Shown: piece after piece, positions 55,259-64,000 of the stretch
Position numbering within the stretch: position 1 is the first letter of the stretch
Layout: the number at the start of each line of letters is the position of its first letter
NCBI GenBank assembly: GCA_026315105.1
Contig: CM048746.1
Location: forward strand, 640,515,398 to 640,579,397
Reading direction: 5' to 3'
Source: Locusta migratoria
Taxonomy: Eukaryota > Arthropoda > Insecta > Orthoptera > Acrididae
DNA: 64,000 nucleotides
Position numbers and translations under genes: made by a program
Notes under the pieces: model-generated
The model's database searches: none
Seen by the model: only the letters and a program-made list of their open reading frames with translations
What the model was told of the DNA's origin: nothing

Positions 55259-55475
55259 AGAAACGTCGAGAAGTGGAGGAAGTTTCGTAGTTTGCTCGTG
55301 ATTTGTTTGTGGAAATCATAATCTGAAGTGGTATAACTGGAACACGCATCATAAATGTCACTGCAGCTACAGGCGTCGTGGGCGTCTGCAGTATAGCCGC
55401 GGTCGACAAACACAATGCAGAAGAACACGCCGCTGGCAGGTATCTCGTGCAGGTGGCCGCCGTTGCGTGCGCAGC

Positions 55476-55710
55476 TGTGCCTGGAGAAGGGACTCCCGCG
55501 CCAGTCACGACACGGACGCACGCGACGAGCGGGCTGCGACCAGCCAGGCAGCCAGGCACTGGGCAAACACCAGGCTGCAGATAGCGATCGCCGCACTTAC
55601 ACGCCGCCGACGCCTAACAGCGCCTGCGTTACGCAGCGGAAAGGCTAACTGCCCACGTCAAAGTCAGTGGCCAGCTAACACTCGGTGTGGTGAGGTCGGT
55701 TTATCTCGTA
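55476..55710. other. GC-rich, nothing recognised
   Basis: Short GC-rich block between the partial third unit and the Helitron end. The frames here carry no known motif. Confidence 0.35.
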
Positions 55711-56124
55711 CTAGCTGAAACCCACGGCTTCTCTCACGTGTTGGTTGATTATGATAGATACGCTATCTTTTAGAAGTGTGCTATGAGACTGGTTTTGAAG
55801 TATGAAACGAAATAAATACCTTCTTTAGAAACAAACATTTTAATGAACATTATCAGGAAAGTAAGTAGTGTACATCAAAATGCACATAAAAATGCACTCG
55901 TCTCGAAGAATCCAATCACTAAGTTCAACAGTAATGATTGTAATAATATCACAGATCGATCACTTGAAGTAATGCGCGAAACGGCATAGATTTTTTTAAA
56001 ACAGATTTATTAAAATAAATTTTATTTTACTGCTTTATTTATTTATTCTTATAGCTCCGTATTCGTATGCTTATCCTTACAGAGAAAGAGCTGAAGACAT
56101 TGTAGCACGCATAGCCCAAAATCG

Positions 56125-56324
56125 AAATGTTCAAATGTCTGTAAATCTATCGGACCAAACTGCGTGGTCATCAGTCCGTAGCTTACAAACTATTTAAACC
56201 TAGGTAAACTAACCTACGGACAAACACACACACCAATGCCCCAGGGAGGACTCGAACCTCCACGGCGAACAACCGCGCGCTCCGCAGCGAGACGCTTTAG
56301 ACCGCTCGGCTACTCCACCGCGGC
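56125..56324 (-). repeat. SINE (CCAGGGAGGACTCGAACC subfamily), minus strand
   Basis: Same subfamily as 19222-19378. Imperfect target duplication CATAG[C/A]CCAAA on both sides. Confidence 0.88.
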
Positions 56325-56734
56325 ACATAGACCAAAGATATGGTCTGTCGCATCACATTGCGGTGTATGTAACCTCCTTGCTATAGAGTCGCAAACGTCT
56401 GGCCTGCAGTCCGAATGTTTTTTAATAATTTGACGACTTTCAACCACCATATCTTCCACCCCCTTATAGCTATCGGCATGGAACTGCTATGGTGTACAAC
56501 GGGAGACTTCACACAAACCATTCGTTTCCGTTCTGTAGTTTTCGTTGCAGAGCGAAATATTAACACACACACACGGAGAATTTTATATACACCGATAACT
56601 TTCCATCCCAATATACTCCTCCCTTTTATCATTATGAACACTCAAGCAACAATGCAACCAATAAAACCATTTTCAGAGAGTAATTATTGTTCCGCATTTC
56701 GTGTTATATTCTTCAAATTACTGTATATCTATCA

Positions 56735-56853
56735 GGTCGCTATAAAAACGTGCCTAAAACCTTCCTCAGGTATAAATTAGTAACTGTACAAATATTTAAG
56801 TCTCTGCGTCTTGTCGTTCGGACGTCATAAGCGTACACCGAACAGACATTCAC

Positions 56854-56911
<58 letters not shown>

Positions 56912-57040
56912 CTATCCGATCGCCATAAAACCGTGCCTAAAGCCTCCCCCGGGTAGATATTAGTAACTGTACCAATTTTTAGCTTTTTATGTCTTGTGGT
57001 TCAGACGCGATAAACGTACACCGGACAGACATTCACTTTT
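56735..57040. repeat. Duplicated Helitron 5' block around a TA microsatellite
   Basis: A block of about 120 bases with GGTCGCTATAAAAACGTGCC and GTACACCGAACAGACATTCAC occurs at 56735-56856 and again, diverged, at 56915-57036. TA repeats (56858-56910) separate the two. This looks like a duplicated or nested Helitron 5' end. Confidence 0.8.
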
Positions 57041-57051
57041 ATAGATATAGA

Positions 57052-58079
57052 TTCCTACTATTTTTCCAGGTATATATTTATTTGTATAAGGGCTATATGT
57101 CTCTAAAATCTCTTGGTAATATAATTAGTAGTAAAGAAGTAATAGACTAAAACTTGATGCGTGATGGGGCGGTTTTCAAAGAAAGCTACCGTTTATGTGT
57201 TCATATCTCATGAACTACGTGTCGTACTGGCATACAATTTAGAAGGTACACTCAACTATATGGGCAAATATAGTTTGTAAAATTTTCTGCAGCTACAATT
57301 TGTAGTGTAGAAATTGTAAAATGTAACGTCATACCGACAGCCGAAGTTTTAGTCCATGAACAGCGGAACGTTACCGTTTATGTGCTCATATGTCATGAAA
57401 TACGAGTCGTATTGTGATGCAATTTAGAAGCTACATGCAACTATATATGTGTATACTGTGTGTAAAATTTTCTGTCGCCACAATTTGTAGTGTTCAAATT
57501 ATAAATTGTAACGTCATACCGAGAGCCGTAGTTTTACTCCATAAACAGCGGAACAGTAGTAAGCGAGAAAATGTTTTCCTTTCATCTTTTTACTATGGTT
57601 GCCAGCGAGAAAAAGTTTAATTAAGGTTGGAAATTATGTTTAAACTTTGTTGCAAGTCGCTACGTACTTTCATTCTCATACAGTGTACTTCGAAAGTCTC
57701 GCCGCATTATATGGCATTTTTTGCGATTTCTATTGGTTATGACGTAATATCTTTTGAACCATGTGCCGTATGTGATTCTTAACCATGCAGCAATTGTTAC
57801 CTCACGGGAAGGAATGTGTTTACCAATTTTGGTTGAAATCGGCCAATAGTTTAGGAGAAAATTTGCAGCATTGTCGCAAAATGCAGCAGTTTTTCGCGCA
57901 TCTCATTGTTTATAACGTCATATCTCGTGATCTATATATCGTATGTTATTCTTACACTTACAGCGACCGTCCTCGTGGATTGAAGCATACGTGTACCAAA
58001 TTTCATAAAGATTGGAACAAAACTGTAGATTTGTATGCAACACGTACAAACATAGGGACACACTTCTTTATATATTAGA
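57052..58079 (-). mobile_element. Helitron A, minus strand, 3' end lost
   Basis: Reverse complement of 15477-16330 with moderate divergence. The 5' end TCTAATATATAAAG is at 58079. Homology stops at 57052-57056, next to the 5' end of Helitron B. The middle is partly duplicated: the GTTTATGTG...CATAT segment occurs at 57190 and 57370. Confidence 0.85.
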
Positions 58080-58599
58080 CTAGTACCGCTTGCCCCCGTC
58101 TCTTCTCCATTCGATAATAGTGCGATGCAGAACGACAGTTGAATACATTCCTGGAGAAAAAAATAAAAAAAAATCGCACTGACGTGTTTTACAGCCTACT
58201 TTATATTTGTAGTTTTATAAGTTTTTGCAAACATTTTGGACAAAAATAATAATCTAAATAATAAAAAATTAATAAGAGCGTCTGAAACCCTTTTAGGTAG
58301 TGGCGAGTTCCGAACCACTGACCTTTAGCGTCATAGTCCAACGTATTGCCCACTACGCTACAGCTAACAGTTATGAGTTGCGTTCTTTAATCTCATACTA
58401 TTGTTGGACTTTGTTAACTGATGATAATATGGCATTTGTAGACACTAGATTATCGTTTATCGTACAAAGAACGACGTGTTTTTGTTAATTCCTTAGTGCG
58501 CCATTGCTTTGAAATGATAACGTGTAAGTTACAACAAGAAAAACATGAAATACTCAACGTACGTTGGCGTATGCCAGATAGAGATCTGGGCGAGGAATG
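58080..58599. other. AT-rich DNA with one tRNA-like head
   Basis: Nothing recognised except the tRNA-like segment at 58296-58371. Confidence 0.35.
58296..58371 (-). repeat. tRNA-like head
   Basis: On the minus strand GTAGCGTAGTGGGCAATACG and AGTGGTTCGGAACTC stand in A-box and B-box positions. Probably a diverged SINE head or tRNA pseudogene. Confidence 0.5.
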
Positions 58600-59160
58600 T
58601 CACGTGATATCTGCGAACGGCTGGTTTTCGTTAATTCAATGGAGGGTGTCAAAACTCGGATATTTTTGAAAATATCTCTCAAACGATACGAGATGAGGGT
58701 GTCAAAACTCGGTTATTTTTGATCTCAAACGATACGAGATGTGGAAAAAGCATAAGTGAACAAAGTTGTAGAGAATTTTCTCCTCTACAAATTCGTTTAT
58801 TCAATTGAACGGTTTATTTGAAATTAAAATTACGTTTTTGGTATTACTAACGTATTTCTTGTCCGAAATATTTGAAAAAGCGAGGTTCTGGTAGCCAACA
58901 ATAACCTCTGTAAATTTCGGTGCCAATCTGTTGAACGGTTCGACCTAAAAAGTTGGAACACGTTACAGCCAGAGAGACATCATCAAATCGCCTTTATTTT
59001 TGCAAATATCTCTGAAACGATGTAAGATATGAAAAAGTATAATAGAGCGAAGTTGCACAGAATTTTCTCCTCTACAAATTCGGTTATTCAATTTTCACGT
59101 CAGATGAATGGTTAAGCCGTTATATTCATTTAAATTTCGAGCTGTCAAAAGACGATCGCT
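58600..59160. repeat. Local imperfect repeats
   Basis: GGGTGTCAAAACTCGG is repeated 55 bases apart (about 58645 and 58696). A longer unit with AGAATTTTCTCCTCTACAAA occurs at about 58772 and 59061. Non-coding. Confidence 0.7.
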
Positions 59161-61549
59161 AAGGCCCACTTTTTGTGTTACTACCATAACCTAAAGCTGG
59201 CCAAAACACCACTGCCATGTAGCATGTTTCTGCACACGACGCGCACATAACCCGTGCGGTAGTAAACGGAATATCTGATGTGTCACACTTTTCCACTAAC
59301 GCACAGGAACTGAGAGGGACCCAAATCTGTCCTGCAGTGGCATTCGTACCGCGTTTCAACTTCTCGTGATGTAGTCCGAGTGGTGCGAACCGAGCAGTCG
59401 CATCGTGCTTTATGGCCTGCCGTGAGCCATTCTGCTCATCTCCGTTCCTCTTCTCATATACATCGTCGCACAAGAGCAGCAATTCCCACGATGATGGGTC
59501 GCATTCTCCCCGTTTCAAACTTAATGCCAAGGGAATGTATACGTAAAACTGTGTCAAGACAGAACTAATTTACTGGTTCATGAAGTACATTAAACACAGA
59601 CTGCCAGGCCCTGTACATATTTTCGTTAAGCCCTTTCTATACGAGACGTGCAACACGCACAAGAAAGTCGTTTCCAGCTGCAGCGCTCCTTGCGATAGAC
59701 CGTTGAACTACAAAGAAGCGTTTAAACGATAATGTTCATCTCGGGTGTGCATCCGGACACCGTCGTCAACTGAACACAACATTTCGGCAGACCAACTAGC
59801 TGCCATCTTCAGGTGAGTGCGCTGATACACTTACTCACCGGAGTAAGTCTACGCAACAACAAGCGTTCAAACGGTACGCATTTGTCAAGTTGTCTTCTTC
59901 ACACGTCTACTTAGTTTGTCAGCTTACAGCAAACGAATCGCCGAGTTAAGATCACCTTTCGAAGCTGTTATATATATTATGATTGTGATGATTACAACAT
60001 TTATTTGTGTTTTAGACTGCCACTGTGGAACTATTTGTTTTTGTTCAGTTCATGCGTAACTACGTCGCTCACAGGTTAACGTCGTCATTATAAAATGCTG
60101 TTACATACTTCTTGCCCCTGCAGTTTGAGGCGCCTATCTATATGATGAACAAGCTCAGGTGTCTATACATAGACCTTATACACTGTGATAAAGCTTCAAA
60201 TAATGCTCACCAAAAACAAATATTTCATCTATTAACTACAGCATGTTTTAGGAAAAGTAGAAAATACTTTAGATGGTAATACAGACGATTTGCAGTTAAA
60301 ATGTCATAAAACGTGTGTACAGTTTTATTGGGTTTTATTGGGTACAGCTCTTGGTATGAACAACAAACGTAAAGTATATGCAAATTTGGATATTTTGACT
60401 GATTCTGTTGTCGGTTCTTGGTAGTTCACATATTGACTTTTATTTAAATAACCGGTTTTCGATGTGCTTTAAGATCTGAATATGCCATAGTAAGCCGAAA
60501 ACTGGGTAACTAAATGGAAATGAACGTGCAGAACATACACAAAATCCTATTTTGAAGTCAGTGTGATGTTGTATTGCCAAGAACCGACAGAAAAATAAGT
60601 GAAAATGTCTTCATTTATATTTGTTCTAAGTTTGTTTGGCTTTCATATTAACGGCCATATCTCCGCATTTAATAAAAATTTTACACATTTTATATGAAAC
60701 TATAATGCAATTCCTCTGTAGCATCATTTCCTCAAACACTCACGACTGAGTCGAAAAACTACGTTCCTCTGAGCAGGAGACACTTTCTCAAACAAATTCG
60801 TGAATTGGCTTTGTTTGTCATCTGGGTTCCCCTTTCGGTCGTCTGCGTGTAGGTGAAGCACTTCCATACGCGTGAGAATAGGATCCATCCTATTCCGTCC
60901 ACTAGAGATCTCATGCGTGCGTCTTGTGCAAGTGGACGCGTCTACAATGTACGCGGCCGGCGTGACGAATGCATCATGGGTAATCTCGTAAGCTCTCACT
61001 TCCCGTGTAGAAAGTGCTTTACAGTTGTCGCGTCTTGAGTAGCTTGTGTGTGTAGTCGATTGCCATGCTTCGTTGTTGCCGTTGAGAATTGCTTCGCGTC
61101 CCAAAGTCAGTGCAATCATTTGCAAAGATTAGTGGTTGCAATCGCACAAAGTTGTACATTGACCGATTTCCATACCCGATTTTTAGATAAGAAATCATGC
61201 CTCCTTTGCTAATTTTCAAATCGAGACATCTTGTGAAGGTCCTCCATGTTGTATCAATACACGTTACATAACTAGACCCGTTCGTTATCGCCATATCCAT
61301 TGCACCACTAGCAGATGAACAGGCGCGTAACAATCGTCCTTTCGCTAGCACACTCAAACTACAAGTAAGTTAAAATTTGGCCAAGGGCACTAACGCCCTA
61401 CCGAATAGCGTCAGCATGATTATGTAATCCGTTTTTGGGTTCGTAGCTATTTAACAGTACTAATCATTGCTTTTTAAATACAAATATACAATCCTTGAAA
61501 CGGATTTTCGTCTCGAATATGCCAAAGACATTAATGAATAATCTGAAGA
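59161..61549. other. No recognised gene
   Basis: Frames of 132, 133 and 112 codons on the minus strand (59557-59159, 61125-60724, 61357-61019) show no family I know. A short imperfect palindrome lies at 60406-60595 (TGTCGGTTCTTGG against CCAAGAACCGACA, with ACCGGTTTTCG against CGAAAACTGG inside). Bases 59760-59870 resemble one arm of a foldback repeat. Confidence 0.35.
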
Positions 61550-61715
61550 ATTGAATTAAAATGTGTGATGCGACCGGGAATCGAACCCGGACCTCCAAGC
61601 TTACTAGGCTCCTTAATCGCTAGTGATGCGGTGGTCTAGCGGTAAGACGTATGCCTAGTGGGCATTGAGGTCCAGGTTCGATTCCTGTTCGCGTCACAAA
61701 TTTTAATTAAATGCT
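61550..61715. repeat. Palindromic pair of tRNA-like sequences
   Basis: The right half (61624-61696, plus strand) folds as a tRNA: a 7-bp acceptor (TGATGCG/CGCGTCA with one G-T pair), a 4-bp D stem, an anticodon stem ATGC/GCAT with loop CTAGTGG, and a T arm CAGG/CCTG. The left half (61566-61615, minus strand) is a truncated relative with TCCGGGTTCGATTCCCGG. AT-rich flanks are also inverted (TTAAAATGTGTG, CACAAATTTTAA). The 5-bp anticodon and T stems each have a mismatch, so it is more likely a tRNA-derived repeat than a functional gene. Confidence 0.7.
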
Positions 61716-61861
61716 TCAGATTCATCATTGCTTTCTGTTACCTCTAGGAAACTTACAGTAATTCTTATATAAATTTGTAATACGAGTGTTGGTACTTAAA
61801 TAGTGCCAACTATTTATTCACAACCGATACAAAAGCGTTACCTGTTTGCACCCGTTACTGT
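61716..61861. other. AT-rich spacer
   Basis: Nothing recognised. Confidence 0.4.
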
Positions 61862-62215
61862 CCTTCAAAGTAATCACCAATGTTGCATAGAACCCGTTGC
61901 CAGCAACGTGGGAGGCTTAGTATACTGTTAGCAAAGCCTGTTCTGTTGATGGTGCGAATGGAGCGGTCTATTGCCTGTCAAATCTCTCTGAACAGTTCTA
62001 AAGCGAATGCCACGAAGTGGTTCTTTCATCTTCGGAACAAAAGCATAATCATAAGGACTTAAGTCCGGGGAGAATGGAGGTTGGTACAGTACTTCCCAGT
62101 CCCACTGACTGAACAGAGCAATCACAGCTTACGCTGTATGCCGCCACGCATTGTCGTACAAAATGATGAGTGGGTTGCGCAGAAAGTGTCGCCCCTTCTT
62201 TCGCAAAGCTGCAAA
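61862..62215 (-). pseudogene. mariner transposase C-terminal fragment
   Basis: On the minus strand frames read L-Y-D-N-A (second catalytic D), then after an in-frame stop QPPFSPDLSPYDYAFVPKMK (third catalytic D in S-P-D-L), then L-R-G-I-R-F. After a frameshift the family's R-W-Q-Q/Y-F-E-G-L-like end follows. This is mariner of the DD34D type. The N-terminal domains and the first D are absent. A lineage different from the CAGGG-ended elements. Confidence 0.8.
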
Positions 62216-62439
62216 ATAATGTAATGTTTTAGGATATAATATAATAGGATAATATCATCCCAGTAGTACGGTAGGTATGTCAACAACGTGTGCAGTCAGT
62301 GATAATAGTAGATGCCATTGCACAGTGTCTCCATAGCAGTGTTTACCCGATTTAAGTTCCAACCGTCATATTACACCAACATTTACCCTAACAACATCTC
62401 CTTAATTCAGCATTCCCATAATCGATTCCATATTTAATG
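62216..62439. other. AT-rich, nothing recognised
   Basis: May include mariner remains beyond recognition. Confidence 0.35.
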
Positions 62440-63505
62440 ATTTACAGAATGCTTTTGACACCGTACCTCACAAACGGCCTTTAATAAAATTGCGTGGTTA
62501 TGGTAAATCGCTCCACATTTGCGATTTGAAAGGGCATTTCTTGTCAGAGAGGACACAGTTCGTACTAATCGATGGTAAGGCGTCGACTAACACAGAGGTG
62601 ATGTCGGGTGTTCCACAGGGTAGTGTTATTAGTCCTCTGCTGTTCCTTAGTTACATAACCGATTATGGGATAAAATCTAAGCAGTTCTCTTAGGTTGTTT
62701 GATGATCTAGCCGTCATTTACCGTCTATTAAAATCATCTGAAGATCAAAACCAGCTGCATAACGATCTGAGTAAGACATCATTATGGTGTAAAAATTGGG
62801 AATTGACTCTAAATAATGAGAAGTGTGAATTTGTCCACATGAGTACGAAAAGAAATCCGTTAAACTTTGCTTACAAGATAAATCAATCAAAAGTGAAGGC
62901 CGTAAACTCCACAAAATACCTAGGAATAACAATTACTTCAGACTTAAATTGGAAAGAACACCTAAATAATGTCGTGGGAAAGGCGAACCAGAGACTGCGT
63001 TTTATTGTCAAAACTCTTAAAAGATGCAACTACAAAAGAAACTGCATACACTGCATAATTCTTTGGAGTATTGCTGCCCAGTGTGGGGTCCTTATCAGGT
63101 GGATTTTTCGGAGGACATCAAAGAGTCCAGAGAAGGGCAGCTCGATTCGTATTGTCGCGATACAGGGAAGACAGCGTTACGGAAATGGCACCGGATCTGG
63201 GAAGGGAATCATTACAGCAATGGCGCTTATCGCTGCGGCGTGGGCTACTTACGAAACTCCAATCGCCAACATTCTCCTCAGAATGCAAAAATGTATTGTT
63301 GACTGCTACTTAGAAAGGTAGAAGTGACCATCAGAATAAAATACGAGAAATCAGAGCTCGAACGGAGAGATTCAGTTGTACTTTCTTCCCTCGCGCTGAT
63401 CGAGAATCGAATGGGAGATAAATAGTATAATGATGGTTGGATTCACCTTCTGCCAGGCACTTAAATGTGATTGGCAGAGTATCCCATGTAGATGTAAATG
63501 AATCT
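62440..63505 (+). pseudogene. Jockey-group LINE RT remnant
   Basis: Reads F-D-T-V-P-H-K-R-P, LSERTQFVLIDG, VPQGSVISPLLFL, a damaged catalytic region at 62695-62720 (frame break, F-D-D in place of F-A-D-D), then KYLGITITSDLNW and later frame breaks. Ends TGATTGGCAGAGTATCCCATG with a GTAGATGTAAATG tail. Closest in the window to 23660-24717. Confidence 0.87.
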
Positions 63506-64000
63506 CCAACCCAACCTTACTTTTCTCCGCAATCGCTATACACGGTTGCATAAAGTTGCAAAATCAAATGCAAAAAAAAAAAAAAAAAATAAAAATAAAA
63601 ATAAAAATAAAAATAAAATAAAATAAAAATTAATAAATAATGGTGATTTTAAAACTGTTGCGTCGCAGTGTTCTACGACCTAGCTTGAACCGTTCTGTTC
63701 ACTCTCGTTAGACTGCTGAAACATTTTGTTTCACAAATTCCGCACTTGTCCCAGATGGATTAGTTTCAATTTTTCATGCAAATAATGTGCCCTCCTACAA
63801 ATTCACTGATTTCACGGTAGTGTACGCGCATACGTCTACGAGACACCCATCACGTCAGATCGAATCACGCTTGTGTATTACCATCGCTTTATAGCGGCAA
63901 CGATAGGCGCTGGCAGAATTTAACTACAGGTAATGTTGTTCAGTGATATCGATGTCGACTTTGAATCTGCGGATAGACAGGGTTCCAATGTTTATCATAC
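63506..64000. other. A-rich simple sequence, then nothing recognised
   Basis: An A run followed by AAAAT-type repeats occupies 63570-63630. The rest shows no motif. Confidence 0.5.

Larger units (their letters stand above)
52445..55475 (+). repeat. Tandem duplication of about 1.31 kb, third copy partial
   Basis: Unit 1 is 52445-53956 (including a later SINE), unit 2 is 53957-55263, and partial unit 3 is 55264 to about 55475. Unit length without the SINE and its target repeat is 1308, against 1307 for unit 2. Each full unit holds, in order: a unique block (CGTCGAGAACTG...), a Helitron A tail fragment, a deleted Tc1/mariner-like element, and a LINE 3' end. Unit 3 is more diverged, so it may be the older copy. 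Confidence 0.92.
55711..57051 (-). mobile_element. Helitron B, minus strand
   Basis: Read on the minus strand it starts TCTATATCTATAAAAGTG at 57051 and ends CCGTGGGTTTCAGCTAG at 55711, with T beyond. It contains a SINE (56125-56324), a copy of the 18690-19100 repeat, and near its 5' end a duplicated block separated by a TA microsatellite. No helicase coding region. Confidence 0.78.

Noticed and set aside
61624..61696. Functional tRNA-Thr gene
   Set aside because: Mismatches in the anticodon and T stems and the palindromic repeat context argue for a tRNA-derived repeat.

Overview
The window is eukaryotic nuclear DNA from a large, repeat-rich arthropod genome. The most likely source is an insect of the orthopteran/polyneopteran kind. 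This rests on many tRNA-derived SINEs with a GGCCGCGGTGGCCGAG head, several LINE lineages, Helitrons with CTAG-T ends, Tc1/mariner-group transposases and one Ty3/Gypsy LTR element. There are no operons, no bacterial-style genes and no complete host gene. Nearly everything that can be named is a mobile element or its remains, often nested two or three deep.

Layout. 1-1.06 kb: nothing recognised. 1.06-1.6 kb: 5' end of a Tc1/mariner-like element. 1.7-8.86 kb: an old LINE split by a SINE and by a young Gypsy element (2864-8722) with apparently identical 424-bp LTRs and a 5-bp target duplication. 9.5-10.6 kb: 3' part of a Tc1/mariner-like transposase. 10.6-12.3 kb: inverted-repeat arms around a LINE fragment. 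12.8-13.3 kb: internally deleted transposase-like ORF. 13.9-14.4 kb: foldback element. 14.9-15.3 kb: an ORF that looks like a death domain, the only plausible host exon. 15.5-16.4 kb: Helitron inserted exactly into a SINE. 19.7-22.5 kb: five 558-bp tandem units with promoter-like motifs, followed by a pogo/Tigger-like transposase remnant. 23.7-27.2 kb: a LINE whose tail is split by a DNA transposon (24721-27175) that itself holds SINEs and a 140-codon open frame resembling a CRESS-DNA-virus capsid. 27.7-30.0 kb: diverged tandem duplication. 30-37 kb: many SINEs, a Helitron-like end and a Tc1-like fragment. 38.2-39.7, 40.8-41.5, 43.2-44.8 and 49.4-50.1 kb: LINE remains. 45.6-46.7, 47.4-48.0 and 50.3-50.9 kb: three long inverted-repeat elements. 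51.0-52.3 kb: Helitron. 52.4-55.5 kb: 1.3-kb tandem duplication carrying a chimeric transposase ORF. 55.7-58.1 kb: two abutting Helitrons. 58-62 kb: mostly unclassified, with a palindromic pair of tRNA-like sequences at 61.6 kb and a mariner fragment at 62 kb. 62.4-63.5 kb: LINE.

Insertions leave target duplications and interrupted copies, so much of the order of events can be read directly. The observations most worth a second look are the capsid-like frame inside a DNA transposon, the promoter-like tandem array beside a pogo-like remnant, the cluster of long inverted-repeat elements, the death-domain-like ORF, and the Gypsy element that has identical LTRs but broken reading frames.
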